From Hymenobacter sp. APR13 (GTDB taxonomy: Bacteria; Bacteroidota; Bacteroidia; Cytophagales; Hymenobacteraceae): a stretch of DNA of 64,000 bases. Of the stretch, positions 51,820 through 60,380 are shown one piece after another; within the stretch, counting starts at the first letter, position 1, and every line of letters begins with the position of its first letter. The position numbers were made by a program, and so were the translations under genes. Below the pieces are notes generated by a model, which was not told the origin of the DNA, ran no database searches, and was given only the letters and a program-made list of their open reading frames with translations. The stretch covers positions 62,001-126,000 of the forward strand of contig NZ_CP006587.1 in assembly GCF_000737515.1 (NCBI RefSeq), read 5' to 3'.

Positions 51820-52551
51820 ATGGTTAAGACCTTCGGCTCTTTCCTGCTGTTCATCCAGAGTATGCTCTCCCGCAAGGAGCGGTTTGCCGTGCTCTGGCAG
51901 CGTACCATCGACGAGTGCATCCTCATCGGCACCGATTCGGTGTTTATCGTGTCCATCGTTTCGGCCTTCATCGGGGCCGTAACGTGCGTGCAGATTGCCT
52001 ACAACCTCATCAACCCGCTCATCCCGAAAAGCACTATCGGGTTCATGGTGCGCGAGATGACCATTCTGGAGCTGGCCCCCACCATCACCAGCATCGTGCT
52101 GGCCGGTAAGGTGGGCAGCAGCATTGCCGGCGGCCTGGGCACCATGCGCATCACCGAGCAGGTATCAGCGCTGGAAGTAATGGGCATCAACTCGGCCTCC
52201 TATCTGGTGCTGCCGCGCATCATTGCCGCCATGCTCATGTTTCCGCTGCTCGTGATTCTGGCCATGATGCTCTCCATCATGGGCGGCTACCTGGCCGGCA
52301 CGCTCTCCGGCGCCATGTCGGCCCAGGAGTACATTGAAGGCATTCGCACCGACTTCGTCCCCTACAACATTCTTTTCGCCCTGATCAAGTCAGTGGTGTT
52401 TGCCTTCCTGGTGTCAGCCATTTCTTCCTTCAAAGGCTACTACACTGAGGGCGGCGCCCTGGAAGTAGGAGCCGCCAGCACGGGCGCGGTTACCAACTCC
52501 ATCATTGCCATTCTGCTGGCCGACTACGCGCTGGCCGCTATTCTACTTTAA
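51820..52551 (+). CDS. mlaE: MlaE-family ABC transporter permease
   Basis: A 243-aa permease with five helices. GTDSVFIVSIVSAFIGAVTCVQ, MVREMTILELAPTITSIVLAGKVGSSIA and EQVSALEVMGIN are strongly conserved MlaE/YrbE motifs. With MlaF it forms the inner-membrane part of the system that keeps outer-membrane lipid asymmetry. ATG 51820. An inverted repeat separates it from mlaF; no MCE (MlaD) gene is found next to them in the window. Confidence 0.92.
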   Translation: MVKTFGSFLLFIQSMLSRKERFAVLWQRTIDECILIGTDSVFIVSIVSAFIGAVTCVQIAYNLINPLIPKSTIGFMVREMTILELAPTITSIVLAGKVGSSIAGGLGTMRITEQVSALEVMGINSASYLVLPRIIAAMLMFPLLVILAMMLSIMGGYLAGTLSGAMSAQEYIEGIRTDFVPYNILFALIKSVVFAFLVSAISSFKGYYTEGGALEVGAASTGAVTNSIIAILLADYALAAILL

Positions 52552-52556
52552 ATTGT

Positions 52557-52635
52557 TGAATGGCTGTATGGTTAAATGGCTGGCTGTTTTGATAAGCCTG
52601 ACCAACAATCAACCATATAGCCATTAAGCCATTCA
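52557..52635. repeat. AATGGCT-family inverted repeat between mlaE and mlaF
   Basis: TGAATGGCTGTATGGTT at the left and AACCATATAGCCATTAAGCCATTCA at the right pair imperfectly. Same type as 18809-18898. The mlaF start codon is 5 bp after it. Confidence 0.75.
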
Positions 52636-52639
52636 CCCA

Positions 52640-53449
52640 ATGATTGAGGTCCATAATATCCAGAAGTCGTTCAACGGCAACCCCGTACTGAAAGGCATCA
52701 CCTGCACCTTCGAAACCGGCAAGTGCAACCTGCTGCTGGGTGGCTCCGGCACCGGCAAAAGCGTGCTGCTGCAGTGCATTGTTGGGTTGATGAAGCCCGA
52801 CCTGGGCAGCATCACCTTCGACGGCACGGTGTTTACCAACAACAAGGTGGATATCCGGCAGGAAATCCGCCGCAAAATCGGGATGCTGTTCCAGGGCTCG
52901 GCCCTGTTCGACTCGATGACGGTGTATGAAAACACTGAGTTTCCGCTGAAGATGCTCACGCCGGAAATGAGCAAGGAGGAACGCCGCGACCGGGTGGAAT
53001 TCTGCCTGAAGCGCGTGGGCTTGGAAAATGCTGGCAATAAAATGCCTTCCGAAATTTCGGGCGGCATGAAAAAGCGCGTGGGTATTGCCCGCGCCATTGC
53101 CCCCAACTGCACCTACCTGTTCTGCGACGAGCCCAACTCCGGCCTCGACCCCGCCACCAGCATCAAAATCGATGAGCTGATTCACGAAATCACGCACGAA
53201 TACGGCATCACCACCGTCGTCATCACCCACGACATGAACTCGGTGGTGGAAATCGGTGACCATATCATCTTCATGCACAAGGGCCTCAAGCTCTGGGACG
53301 GCACCAAGGATGAAATCCTGAACGCCAAAGTGCCAGAACTGCGCGAGTTCATCTTCAGCAGCAGCCTCGTACGCGCCGCTAAGCGCGTCGACGAAGAATC
53401 GGAAGGCGGTCTGGAAGCTTTGGCCAACGAGCCGCTTTCAGAAGTGTAG
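52640..53449 (+). CDS. mlaF: MlaF-family ABC transporter ATPase
   Basis: A 269-aa ATPase: Walker A GGSGTGKS (34-41), MlaF-specific signature ISGGMKKRV, Walker B LFCDEPNSGLDP and H-loop ITHDM. KMPSEISGGMKKR is the diagnostic Mla variant of LSGGQ. It powers retrograde or anterograde phospholipid transport with MlaE. Paired with mlaE across an 88-bp spacer filled by a repeat; a terminator follows. Confidence 0.92.
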   Translation: MIEVHNIQKSFNGNPVLKGITCTFETGKCNLLLGGSGTGKSVLLQCIVGLMKPDLGSITFDGTVFTNNKVDIRQEIRRKIGMLFQGSALFDSMTVYENTEFPLKMLTPEMSKEERRDRVEFCLKRVGLENAGNKMPSEISGGMKKRVGIARAIAPNCTYLFCDEPNSGLDPATSIKIDELIHEITHEYGITTVVITHDMNSVVEIGDHIIFMHKGLKLWDGTKDEILNAKVPELREFIFSSSLVRAAKRVDEESEGGLEALANEPLSEV

Positions 53450-53523
53450 CTTCCTATCGTTGCTAGGATGGATGGAAGATCAGACATTCTTTCCCCTCGC
53501 CGACCCGAATTACCCTTACAAGC

Positions 53524-53569
53524 AAGCCCTCCGGCAGTAGTTCACTGAACTACCGCCGGAGGGCTTTGT
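53524..53569 (+). terminator. intrinsic terminator after mlaF
   Basis: AAGCCCTCCGGC, GTAGTTCA, loop, TGAACTAC, GCCGGAGGGCTT: a stem of about 20 bp with one A-C mismatch, then TTTG. Confidence 0.85.
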
Positions 53570-53633
53570 CATTACGATTTTCAGGCTCAGAAGAAAGCAA
53601 CGGGTACGCTGCCCTTCATCCTCGCCCTGCCAG

Positions 53634-54179
53634 CTACCACTGCTCGCGGCGGCGCAGCTCCGTGATATGAGCCAAATGGTGCCGGCTGTGCCAGGAGTAC
53701 AATGCCAGCGCCTGGTCCAGCGTGAAGTTGCAGCCGGAATCGGGGTGGTGGAAGGTGCGCTGCCACTGGGCCTCGGTGAGGTTACGCAGCAGCCGCACCC
53801 AGCGAATGTGCAGCGCCTCCAGCAGCGCCAACGATACGGCCGGCGGCGTGGCCTCCACATCGGGCAGTTCGGCCCAGGCGGCTTCGTCGTAGGGCTTGAT
53901 GGTGGGGTTGTCCTCGGTGAGGGCCAGCCGGCAGCGGGTGTAGGCGTTCAGGTGCGAGTCGGGCAGGTGATGGACGAGTTGGCGCACGGTCCAGCCGCCG
54001 GGGCGGTAGGGCGTGTCGAGCTGGGCGGGCGTGAGGCCGGCCACGGCGGCCCGCACCTGGTCGGGCAGGGTGGCCAGGTGGGCAATGTAGGCCGTGCGGC
54101 GGCCGTGGTCCAGCGGCGCCTCAGGCAGCACGGGCCGGCCGATGGGGTAGCGGAGGTCGGAAGAAGCAGAATCAGACAT
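53634..54179 (-). CDS. DinB/YfiT-family metal-dependent protein (bacillithiol transferase-like)
   Basis: A 181-aa four-helix protein of the DinB superfamily, closest in pattern to YfiT. LVHHLPDSHLNAYTR gives the first histidine ligand, YSWHSRHHLAHI the other two. YfiT-like proteins are metal-dependent transferases or hydrolases; bacillithiol S-transferase is one known activity and bacillithiol does occur in some Bacteroidota. ATG 54179 is chosen over the longer frame to 54242. Substrate is inference. Confidence 0.8.
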   Translation of the reverse strand: MSDSASSDLRYPIGRPVLPEAPLDHGRRTAYIAHLATLPDQVRAAVAGLTPAQLDTPYRPGGWTVRQLVHHLPDSHLNAYTRCRLALTEDNPTIKPYDEAAWAELPDVEATPPAVSLALLEALHIRWVRLLRNLTEAQWQRTFHHPDSGCNFTLDQALALYSWHSRHHLAHITELRRREQW

Positions 54180-54253
54180 GGTAAAGACGGGTTGGGGGCG
54201 CAAAGTACGGCAGCCGGGCGCAGCCGAACCTTCGCAGGCCAAGGTTCAGGCAC

Positions 54254-54284
54254 AAAAAAGGCCTTCCCGGGCAGGAAGGCCTTT
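54254..54284 (-). terminator. intrinsic terminator of the bifunctional nuclease gene
   Basis: AAAGGCCTTCC at 54274-54284 and GGAAGGCCTTTTTT (54254-54267) read on the minus strand form an 11-bp stem plus T6, 24 bp after the nuclease stop. Confidence 0.9.
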
Positions 54285-54308
54285 CAGTTATTTCAGACAA
54301 GCCGCGGC

Positions 54309-54935
54309 TTAGCTGTCGCGCTTGTTGAGTTCGTCGCGGATTTTGGCGGCTTTCTCGTAGTCTTCGCGCTCCAGCGCCTGCGCCAGCATCTTGGTCAGCT
54401 CGTCCAAGGACACCTGGCCGCTGGGCTCGCGGGGCGTGGGAGCCGGCTTGGCCGGGCCCTCGTTGGTGTCGTCCTCGTCGTCGTCATCCTCGTCGTCGTC
54501 CGAGTCTTCGGCGTTTTCATCGAGGTCCGACAGAATGATACCGGCTTCGCTCAGCACGCTTTCCACCGTGAAGATGGGCACACCGAAGCGCAGGCCGATG
54601 GCAATGGCGTCGGAAGGGCGCGAATCCAGCTCGAAGGTAGTGGCCCCGTCGGAGCACACAATCTTGGAGTAGAACACGCCTTCCTTCAGGTCGGAAATCA
54701 GGACTTCCAGCACGGCCACGTGTACCTGCTCGGCAAACGACTTGAACAAGTCGTGCGTGAGGGGCCGGTTCGGGTTAATTTTCTCTATCTGAATGGCAAT
54801 GCTCTGCGCCTCAAACATGCCGATGATGATCGGCAGGCGTCGGTTGCCGGTCTTCTCCCCCAGGATGAGGGCAAAGGAACCCGACTGCGACTGGCTGGAC
54901 GAGAGGCCCAGGATTTCGAGCGGTATTTTTTTCAC
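54309..54935 (-). CDS. bifunctional nuclease (DUF151) with C-terminal UVR motif
   Basis: A 208-aa protein. Residues 1-130 are the BFN/DUF151 domain (KKIPLEILGLSSSQSQSGSF, GNRRLPIIIGMFEAQSIA, DSRPSDAIAIGLRFGVPIF). Then comes a very acidic linker of about 20 Asp/Glu (54478-54530), and a UVR-like coiled coil (LDELTKMLAQALEREDYEKAA). Homologues are reported to have RNase and DNase activity. The start is GTG 54935, giving the family N-terminus KKIPLEI. It is the last gene after etfB-etfA on the same strand. Confidence 0.88.
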   Translation of the reverse strand: MKKIPLEILGLSSSQSQSGSFALILGEKTGNRRLPIIIGMFEAQSIAIQIEKINPNRPLTHDLFKSFAEQVHVAVLEVLISDLKEGVFYSKIVCSDGATTFELDSRPSDAIAIGLRFGVPIFTVESVLSEAGIILSDLDENAEDSDDDEDDDDEDDTNEGPAKPAPTPREPSGQVSLDELTKMLAQALEREDYEKAAKIRDELNKRDS

Positions 54936-54976
54936 AAGTAGGGTCTTGGTGAATTTGCTGGTGCGAAGAATGTGAA

Positions 54977-55028
54977 AATGTGCGAAATACGGGAACGGCC
55001 GCAGCACATTTCCCGCATTTCGCACATT
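54977..55028. repeat. AATGTGCGAAAT hairpin between etfA and the nuclease gene
   Basis: AATGTGCGAAATACGGGAA (54977-54995) pairs with TTCCCGCATTTCGCACATT (55010-55028) with one mismatch. Confidence 0.85.
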
Positions 55029-55037
55029 ACAGTCACA

Positions 55038-56015
55038 TTAGTTCAGCTCTTTTACCGCTTGCGTGAGCTTAGGCAGCACATCAAACACGTCGCCCACGAT
55101 GCCGTAGTCGGCAGCTTTGAAGAACGGAGCCTCGGGGTCTTTGTTGATGACCACAATCACCTTGCTCGAGTTCACGCCGGCCAAGTGCTGGATGGCACCC
55201 GAAATACCGCAGGCAATGTACAGGTTCGGCGATACGGTGATGCCGGTCTGACCCACGTGCTCGTGGTGAGGGCGCCAATCCACGTCCGATACGGGCTTGG
55301 AGCAGGCCGTAGCCGCACCCAGAGCCTTCGCCAGATCCTCGATGAGGTTCCAGTTCTCGGGGCCTTTCATGCCCCGGCCACCCGATACCACGAGGTCAGC
55401 CTCGGGCAGCAGAATGCCGCCAGCCTGGTCCTGCATCACTACTTGCTTAGGAGCATCGGCGAAGTCGGCATCCGACAGCTGAGCCGAGAAGGCCTCCACC
55501 TGAGCGGTTTTGCCAGCCTCGTGCAGAGCTTCGATGGAGTTCTTTTTAACGGCAATGATTTTCCGGTCACCGTCCAGCTTCACATCAGCAAAGGCTTTGC
55601 CCGAGAAGGCCCCGCGCTTCACCGTGAACGAGCCACCGTCGGTTTTGGGCAGCTCTACCACGTTGGTGGCAATGCTAGCCTGCAACCGAATCGACAGGCG
55701 CGAGCCAACCGAAGCACCGATGTTGGAGTTAGCCAACACGATGATTTTGGCGTCTTCCTTCTGGGCGGCGGCCGCAATCAGCTTGGTGTAGGCCCCGTTC
55801 ACGAAATCCTTGAGGCGGGGTTCGGCGTCGTGCAGCACCTTGGTGATGCCCTGCTCGCCCAGCTTGGCCAGGTTGGCTTCGGTGGCTTCACCCACGGCTA
55901 CGGCCGTGGCCGTGGTACCCAGCATCTGGGCTACCTGGCTGCCGTAGGAAGCTACTTCCAGCGAGGATTTCTTTACCTCGCCGCCGTCACATTCAACAAC
56001 TACTAGTACAGACAT
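55038..56015 (-). CDS. etfA: electron transfer flavoprotein subunit alpha
   Basis: A 325-aa protein. The C-terminal FAD domain shows GGRGMKGPENWNLIEDLAKALGAA, RPHHEHVGQTGITVSPNLYIACGISGAIQH and INKDPEAPFFKAADYGIVGD. With EtfB it accepts electrons from acyl-CoA dehydrogenases and passes them to the quinone pool. It follows etfB across an AT-rich repeat. Confidence 0.95.
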   Translation of the reverse strand: MSVLVVVECDGGEVKKSSLEVASYGSQVAQMLGTTATAVAVGEATEANLAKLGEQGITKVLHDAEPRLKDFVNGAYTKLIAAAAQKEDAKIIVLANSNIGASVGSRLSIRLQASIATNVVELPKTDGGSFTVKRGAFSGKAFADVKLDGDRKIIAVKKNSIEALHEAGKTAQVEAFSAQLSDADFADAPKQVVMQDQAGGILLPEADLVVSGGRGMKGPENWNLIEDLAKALGAATACSKPVSDVDWRPHHEHVGQTGITVSPNLYIACGISGAIQHLAGVNSSKVIVVINKDPEAPFFKAADYGIVGDVFDVLPKLTQAVKELN

Positions 56016-56022
56016 TTCTTTT

Positions 56023-56137
56023 CTTAATTAGTAATTAAGAATTAGTAATTAAGAATGATTGGATTTTCCCATCGGAGCGACTTTCGCCGGCTCATGGTCA
56101 GCCAATTACTACTTCTTAATTACTAATTATTAATTGA
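56023..56137. repeat. AT-rich TTAATTAGTAATT inverted repeat between etfB and etfA
   Basis: TTAATTAGTAATTAAGAATT at the left; AATTACTACTTCTTAATTAC and TAATTATTAATT at the right. Same type as 42162-42280. Confidence 0.78.
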
Positions 56138-56141
56138 TGTT

Positions 56142-56882
56142 TTAGATGACCTTGGCTTCGTTGCGGAGCAGTTTGATCAGCTCGCCGGCGCTTTCGGCCG
56201 GGATGAGCTTCACGCCTTGCTTCTGGGGGGGCAGCGCGAAGGCGGCTACCTCGGTGCGGGCCGCGTCGGCGGTGGGCTCCACCACTTTCAGGGGCTTGGT
56301 GCGGGCCGTCATGATGCCGCGCATGTTGGGGATGCGGGGCTCGCACATCGGCTGCTGGCAGGAAGCCACGAAAGGCGTGTTCACCTCCACGATTTCCTTG
56401 CCGCCTTCGATTTCGCGCTCCAGCGTGGCGGTGTTGCCGCTCATATCCAGCTTCATGGCCGGGGCCACCGTCGGGATGCCGAGCAGCTCGCCTACCATGC
56501 CGTGCACTTGGAAGCCGTTGTAGTCGATGCTTTCCTTACCCATCAGAATCACGTCGTAGCCGCCGTCTTTGGCGATGCTGGCGATTTGCTGGGCCACGAA
56601 GAAGGCATCCTTCGGGTGGGCGTTGACGCGGATGGCGTCGTCGGCGCCGATGGCCAGGGCCTTGCGGATGTTGGGCTCGGTGTCGGCCTCGCCTACGTTG
56701 AGGACGGTGACCGTGCCGGCACCCTGAGCTTCTTTCAGCTCAATGGCGCGAGTGAGTGCATACTCATCCCACGGATTAATCACGAACTGCACGCCAGCTT
56801 TGTTAAACTCCTTGTTATCAGGAGTAAACGTGATTTTGGTGGTCGTGTCGGGTACGTTGCTGATGCAAACGAGAAACTTCAT
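56142..56882 (-). CDS. etfB: electron transfer flavoprotein subunit beta
   Basis: A 246-aa protein of the adenine-nucleotide alpha hydrolase fold: KFLVCISNVPDTTTKI at the N-terminus, INPWDEYALTRAIELKE, DVILMGKESIDYNGFQVHGMVGELLGIP and VASCQQPMCEPRIPNMRGIMTARTKPL are typical. It forms the heterodimer with EtfA. A promoter-like TATCTTCG lies upstream, overlapping the start of the divergent TPR gene. Confidence 0.95.
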   Translation of the reverse strand: MKFLVCISNVPDTTTKITFTPDNKEFNKAGVQFVINPWDEYALTRAIELKEAQGAGTVTVLNVGEADTEPNIRKALAIGADDAIRVNAHPKDAFFVAQQIASIAKDGGYDVILMGKESIDYNGFQVHGMVGELLGIPTVAPAMKLDMSGNTATLEREIEGGKEIVEVNTPFVASCQQPMCEPRIPNMRGIMTARTKPLKVVEPTADAARTEVAAFALPPQKQGVKLIPAESAGELIKLLRNEAKVI

Positions 56883-56931
56883 CTACGGCTGCTTATATGG
56901 AAGATACTAGGAGAAAGTGCCAAATTTGGGG

Positions 56932-56963
56932 CGAAGATACTCAAAACTACCGCCCCATGGAAA
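56932..56963 (-). promoter_or_regulatory. candidate etfB promoter
   Basis: Minus strand TTT near 56961, 21-nt spacer, TATCTTCG (56932-56939); the same -7 variant as at ftsE. Confidence 0.4.
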
Positions 56964-57298
56964 CCGCGCCGAGCCGCCTGCAACAACTCCTGGCCTTTTG
57001 CCAGGATGATCCCACCGACGCGTTTACCATCTACGCGCTGGCCACCGAATACCGCGTTACGGAGCCGGAAAAGGCCATGACGTACTACCAGAAACTACTC
57101 GACGAGCATCCGGACTACGTGGGTACGTACTACCACGCCGGCAAGATGCTGCAACAGCTGGAAAAGCCCGAAGAAGCCGAAAAAGTTTACCGCAAAGGCC
57201 TCACCGTGGCCCGCAAAGCCGGCCAACTGCACGCCGCCAGCGAAATCCAGCAAGCCCTAAACCAGCTGCTGGGCCTGGATTACGAGGACGAAGACTAG
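56957..57298 (+). CDS. small tetratricopeptide repeat protein
   Basis: A 113-aa cytoplasmic protein made of about three TPR units: SRLQQLLAFCQDDPTDAFTI, AMTYYQKLLDEHPDYVGTYYHAGKML (in parts) and AEKVYRKGLTVARKAGQLHAASEI. No other domain. ATG 56957 is chosen; a longer frame to 56897 starts inside the etfB promoter region. The acidic C-terminus (DYEDED) ends the protein. A scaffold role is likely but the partner is unknown. Confidence 0.8.
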   Translation: METAPSRLQQLLAFCQDDPTDAFTIYALATEYRVTEPEKAMTYYQKLLDEHPDYVGTYYHAGKMLQQLEKPEEAEKVYRKGLTVARKAGQLHAASEIQQALNQLLGLDYEDED

Positions 57299-57319
57299 TT
57301 ACTCGTTAGATCTTTTCCC

Positions 57320-57374
57320 GTTGCTCGTTATTGGTTGTTGTTGAAAAACGAACAACCAACCAATAACGAGCAAC
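57320..57374. repeat. GTTGCTCGTTATTGGTTG inverted repeat
   Basis: GTTGCTCGTTATTGGTTG (57320-57337) pairs perfectly with CAACCAATAACGAGCAAC (57357-57374) between convergent genes; the stop of the esterase gene overlaps its last base. Confidence 0.88.
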
Positions 57375-58249
57375 TACTTCACGGCTACCCCGCCCTTTTC
57401 CAGCACCTGCTGGAAGAACTGCATGTGGAAGGGCAGCGCGTTTTGCCAGTACTCCCAGGTGTGGGCGCCGGGCCGCTCGGTGTAGTCGTGGGGGGTGTGG
57501 TTGTAGACGAGGCGGCGGTGCATTTCGCGGTTGATTTCGATGAGGAAATCGTCCACACCGCAGTCGATAATGAGGGGTAGGCCGTTGGTGTAGAGCTTAT
57601 CGGCCATGTTCACCACCGAGTTGGCGCTGTATGGGCTGGGGGCCGGCGTTTCGGGGCCGAGGATGGGGGTGAACAGGCTCTGGCGCTGCTGGGCTTCCTG
57701 GGGGTTGAGTTTGCGGTTGGTGATGCTCATGTCCAAGGCCCCGCTCATGCTGCCGGCCGCGGCAAACAGCTCCGGGTGCCGCCCCGAGAGGTACAGCGCC
57801 CCGTGCCCGCCCATCGACAAGCCCGAAATAACCCGACCCTCCTTGCGGGCCACGGTGCGGTACGTCTGGTCGATTTTGCCGATGACTTCTTTGGTAATAT
57901 AGGTTTCGAACTGGCTGCCGGGGTTCACCGGCGAATCGAGGTAGAAGCTGAACGTCTCGCCCTCAGGCATAACGATGATCAGGTTATACTGGTCGGCGAG
58001 GCGGTGGATGAGGGCTTTGTCGGGGGTTTTGCTGCTCCAGTCCGAAAAGTGGCCATAGGCACCGTGCAGCAGGTAGAGCACCGGGTAGCGGGCCTTCTTG
58101 TTTTTGGCGTAGGAAGCCGGCACCGCCACGGCGGCCTTGTAGGTGCGCTGCATGGCGGCGCTGGCAATGGCCACGGTATCGACGGTGGCGGCGCGGGCGG
58201 CGGGGCCCAGCAACAGCAGGAGCAGCAGCAGGCGTAGGACGTTTTTCAT
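57374..58249 (-). CDS. secreted alpha/beta-hydrolase esterase (esterase D type)
   Basis: A 291-aa protein with a signal peptide (NVLRLLLLLLLLGPAARA). The nucleophile elbow is GLSMGG with Ser145; the acid is in IDCGVDD and the His in GAHTWEYW. YPVLYLLHGAYGHFSDW supplies the oxyanion strand. It belongs to the esterase D / S-formylglutathione hydrolase-like group, which in secreted form includes feruloyl esterases and antigen-85-like enzymes. ATG 58249 is chosen over a long frame to 58396. Substrate unknown. Confidence 0.87.
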   Translation of the reverse strand: MKNVLRLLLLLLLLGPAARAATVDTVAIASAAMQRTYKAAVAVPASYAKNKKARYPVLYLLHGAYGHFSDWSSKTPDKALIHRLADQYNLIIVMPEGETFSFYLDSPVNPGSQFETYITKEVIGKIDQTYRTVARKEGRVISGLSMGGHGALYLSGRHPELFAAAGSMSGALDMSITNRKLNPQEAQQRQSLFTPILGPETPAPSPYSANSVVNMADKLYTNGLPLIIDCGVDDFLIEINREMHRRLVYNHTPHDYTERPGAHTWEYWQNALPFHMQFFQQVLEKGGVAVK

Positions 58250-58413
58250 AGGAGAGGAATGGATACTGGGGTACAGACGCAGATTAGTAGCCGCTCGTTG
58301 CGGAAGATGGCTTGGCCGAGGCAAGCGGCCCCTCAATACCAGCGGCCATTCCCCAACGCGCCGGCCCCAAGTTGCGTCTTTATCAGCACGTTTCACCCGT
58401 CAACGCATCTACC

Positions 58414-59307
58414 ATGTCTGCTTCCGCTACTTCCTGGCCCGCCCTGCCCCTGGCCGCCTGGGCCGATACCCTCGCCACGCTGCACCTGTACACGCAGGTA
58501 GTAGGCAAAATCCGGCTGGCCACCACCCCGCTCGTCAACCACTTCTGGAACGTGCCGCTCTACGTTTCAGCCCGGGGCCTCACCACCTCGGCCATGCCCT
58601 ACGAAGGCCGCAGTTACCAGATGGATTTCGACTTCCTCGACCATCAGCTCATTATCCGGTGCAGCGACGGGGCCGAGCAGCGCCTGGCCCTGCAGCCCCG
58701 CTCCGTGGCCGCCTTCTACCACGAAGTGCAGCGGATGCTGGCCGAGCTGGGCATCCAGGTAAACATCTGGCCGGTGCCGGTGGAAATCGAAAACCCGATT
58801 CCGTTTGCTGAGGACGAGCAGCACGCCAGCTACGACCCGGAGGCGGCGCAGCGGTTCTGGCGCGCCCTCACTCTCATTACGCCGGTGCTGGAGCAGTTCC
58901 GGGCCGGGTTCATCGGCAAGTGCAGCCCGATGCATTTCTTCTGGGGCTCGTTTGATCTGGCCGTGACGCGCTTTTCCGGCCGCCTGGCCCCGGCCCGCCC
59001 CGGTGCCGACGGCATCACCCGCGAGGCCTACTCCCACGAGGTCATCAGCCACGGCTTCTGGCCCGGCGGCAACGGGCAGGAGGCCGCCTTCTACGCCTAC
59101 ACCGCCCCCGCCCCGGCCGGCTTTGCCGAGGCCCCAGTGCAGCCGGCTGCGGCCTTCTACAGTGCAGAGCTGGGCGAATTCCTGCTGCCCTACGAAGCCG
59201 TGCGCACCACCCCCGACCCGGCTGCTGCCCTGCGCGAGTTCCTCGACAGCACCTACGCCGCCGGGGCCACCCTGGCCGGCTGGGACCGGGCGGCACTGGA
59301 ACGGTAA
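58414..59307 (+). CDS. DUF5996 family protein
   Basis: A 297-aa soluble protein. TLHLYTQVVGKIRLATTPLVNHFWNVPLYVSARGLTT (in parts), MDFDFLDHQLII, FWGSFDLAVTRFSGR, SHEVISHGFWPGG and FYAYTAPAP are the conserved blocks of DUF5996, a widespread family without known function. The ATG at 58414 matches the family N-terminus. It is divergent from the esterase gene. Confidence 0.85.
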   Translation: MSASATSWPALPLAAWADTLATLHLYTQVVGKIRLATTPLVNHFWNVPLYVSARGLTTSAMPYEGRSYQMDFDFLDHQLIIRCSDGAEQRLALQPRSVAAFYHEVQRMLAELGIQVNIWPVPVEIENPIPFAEDEQHASYDPEAAQRFWRALTLITPVLEQFRAGFIGKCSPMHFFWGSFDLAVTRFSGRLAPARPGADGITREAYSHEVISHGFWPGGNGQEAAFYAYTAPAPAGFAEAPVQPAAAFYSAELGEFLLPYEAVRTTPDPAAALREFLDSTYAAGATLAGWDRAALER

Positions 59308-59477
59308 CGCGCCGCCTGACAGAACTGCCCCCCTGCTCAACGCAGCTATATAGTATTGTTGCGAGTTGAATGGCAACCTGCTATGGCTGGCTTGCATTAT
59401 CCGTCGAAAGCTGCAGCAACCCATGCTGTTAATGGATTTGCAACGAACTTTCCCCGTACCGCCGGTGTCGGGCACGT

Positions 59478-60329
59478 ATGCGCACGACCACTCTGCTGAC
59501 CGCCGGCGGGCTTCTGCTCGCTGCCCCCGCCTGCACCCTGGCCCAAACCATAGACCCCAGCGTCGGCAATGCCGATACGCCCTTCATCCGGAATATTCGC
59601 CCCGACCGCCCCGGGCAAACCGTAACCACTAGCATGCTCCGTCCCGGGCAGGTGCAGCTTGAGCTGGGTACTCAGGGTCAGCTACAATCAGCCGTAGGCA
59701 CGCCCCGCTCCTTTTCGCAGGGGTTGTTGCGCGTGGGGTTCTTTGGGTTGATGGAGCTGAGAGTGCAGCAGCAGTATCTGCCCAAGGGCCCGGCCCCCGC
59801 GCCTGCCACCGAGGGCAGCGGTGCCGTAGTGGGCCGGCCGGGCGGCTTTGCGCCGCTTACGGTGGGCGCCAAAATGCTGGCCTCCTCCAACCAAGATACC
59901 CGCTCGCAGGTATCGGTGCTAGCCGAGCTGACGTTGCCCGGTACCGGGGCCGCCGCCTTCGCCGATAAGGTATACGAGCCTGCGGCCCGCTTGCTGGTGT
60001 CGCAGCAACTGGGCGAACGGTTCGGCCTGGAAGCCAACCTTGGCTTTAAGCAGCGTGGCTTCAAAGCCGCCGACACCAGCCGGGGCCAGTACCTGGGCAC
60101 GGTGGCGCTTAACGGCCCACTAGGTGAGCATTTCGGATTCTTTGCCGAAACCTATACTACCTGGCAAAAAACGGCCAGTTGGAAACCCGGCCTCACCGGC
60201 GGCCTCTACTGGCGCCCCGCTCCCAGCCTGCGCCTCGACGTGACAGCGGGCGGTGGGCCCGGCACCAGCACCTATGCGCCATCTGGCCCCTACGTAGGAG
60301 CTGGCCTAAGCGTGCGGCTACCACGCTAA
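59478..60329 (+). CDS. outer-membrane beta-barrel protein (phenol MetA-type transporter family)
   Basis: A 283-aa protein with a signal peptide ending LAQ, then the segment IRPDRPGQTVTTSMLRPGQVQLELG and amphipathic beta strands ending GAGLSVRLPR, as in the MetA_deg/transporter family of small outer-membrane barrels. The terminal Arg rather than Phe is slightly unusual for a barrel. The gene is alone on the strand; its stop is 182 bp before the next terminator. Confidence 0.7.
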   Translation: MRTTTLLTAGGLLLAAPACTLAQTIDPSVGNADTPFIRNIRPDRPGQTVTTSMLRPGQVQLELGTQGQLQSAVGTPRSFSQGLLRVGFFGLMELRVQQQYLPKGPAPAPATEGSGAVVGRPGGFAPLTVGAKMLASSNQDTRSQVSVLAELTLPGTGAAAFADKVYEPAARLLVSQQLGERFGLEANLGFKQRGFKAADTSRGQYLGTVALNGPLGEHFGFFAETYTTWQKTASWKPGLTGGLYWRPAPSLRLDVTAGGGPGTSTYAPSGPYVGAGLSVRLPR

Positions 60330-60362
60330 GGCCGCCTTCTGCCAGCAATCAGCCTTTTCAAT

Positions 60363-60380
60363 ATCACATCATCATGTGAT
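60363..60380. promoter_or_regulatory. ATCACAT-N4-ATGTGAT palindrome (operator-like)
   Basis: Perfect 7-bp arms with a 4-nt centre, ending on the first base of the -33 element of the promoter at 60380. CRP/FNR-family regulators bind palindromes with TGTGA/TCACA half-sites, and this fits with a short spacer. Confidence 0.4.

Noticed and set aside
53634..54253. Longer DinB start at 54242
   Set aside because: The added residues are coded by promoter-like GC-rich DNA next to a terminator and lack family sequence.
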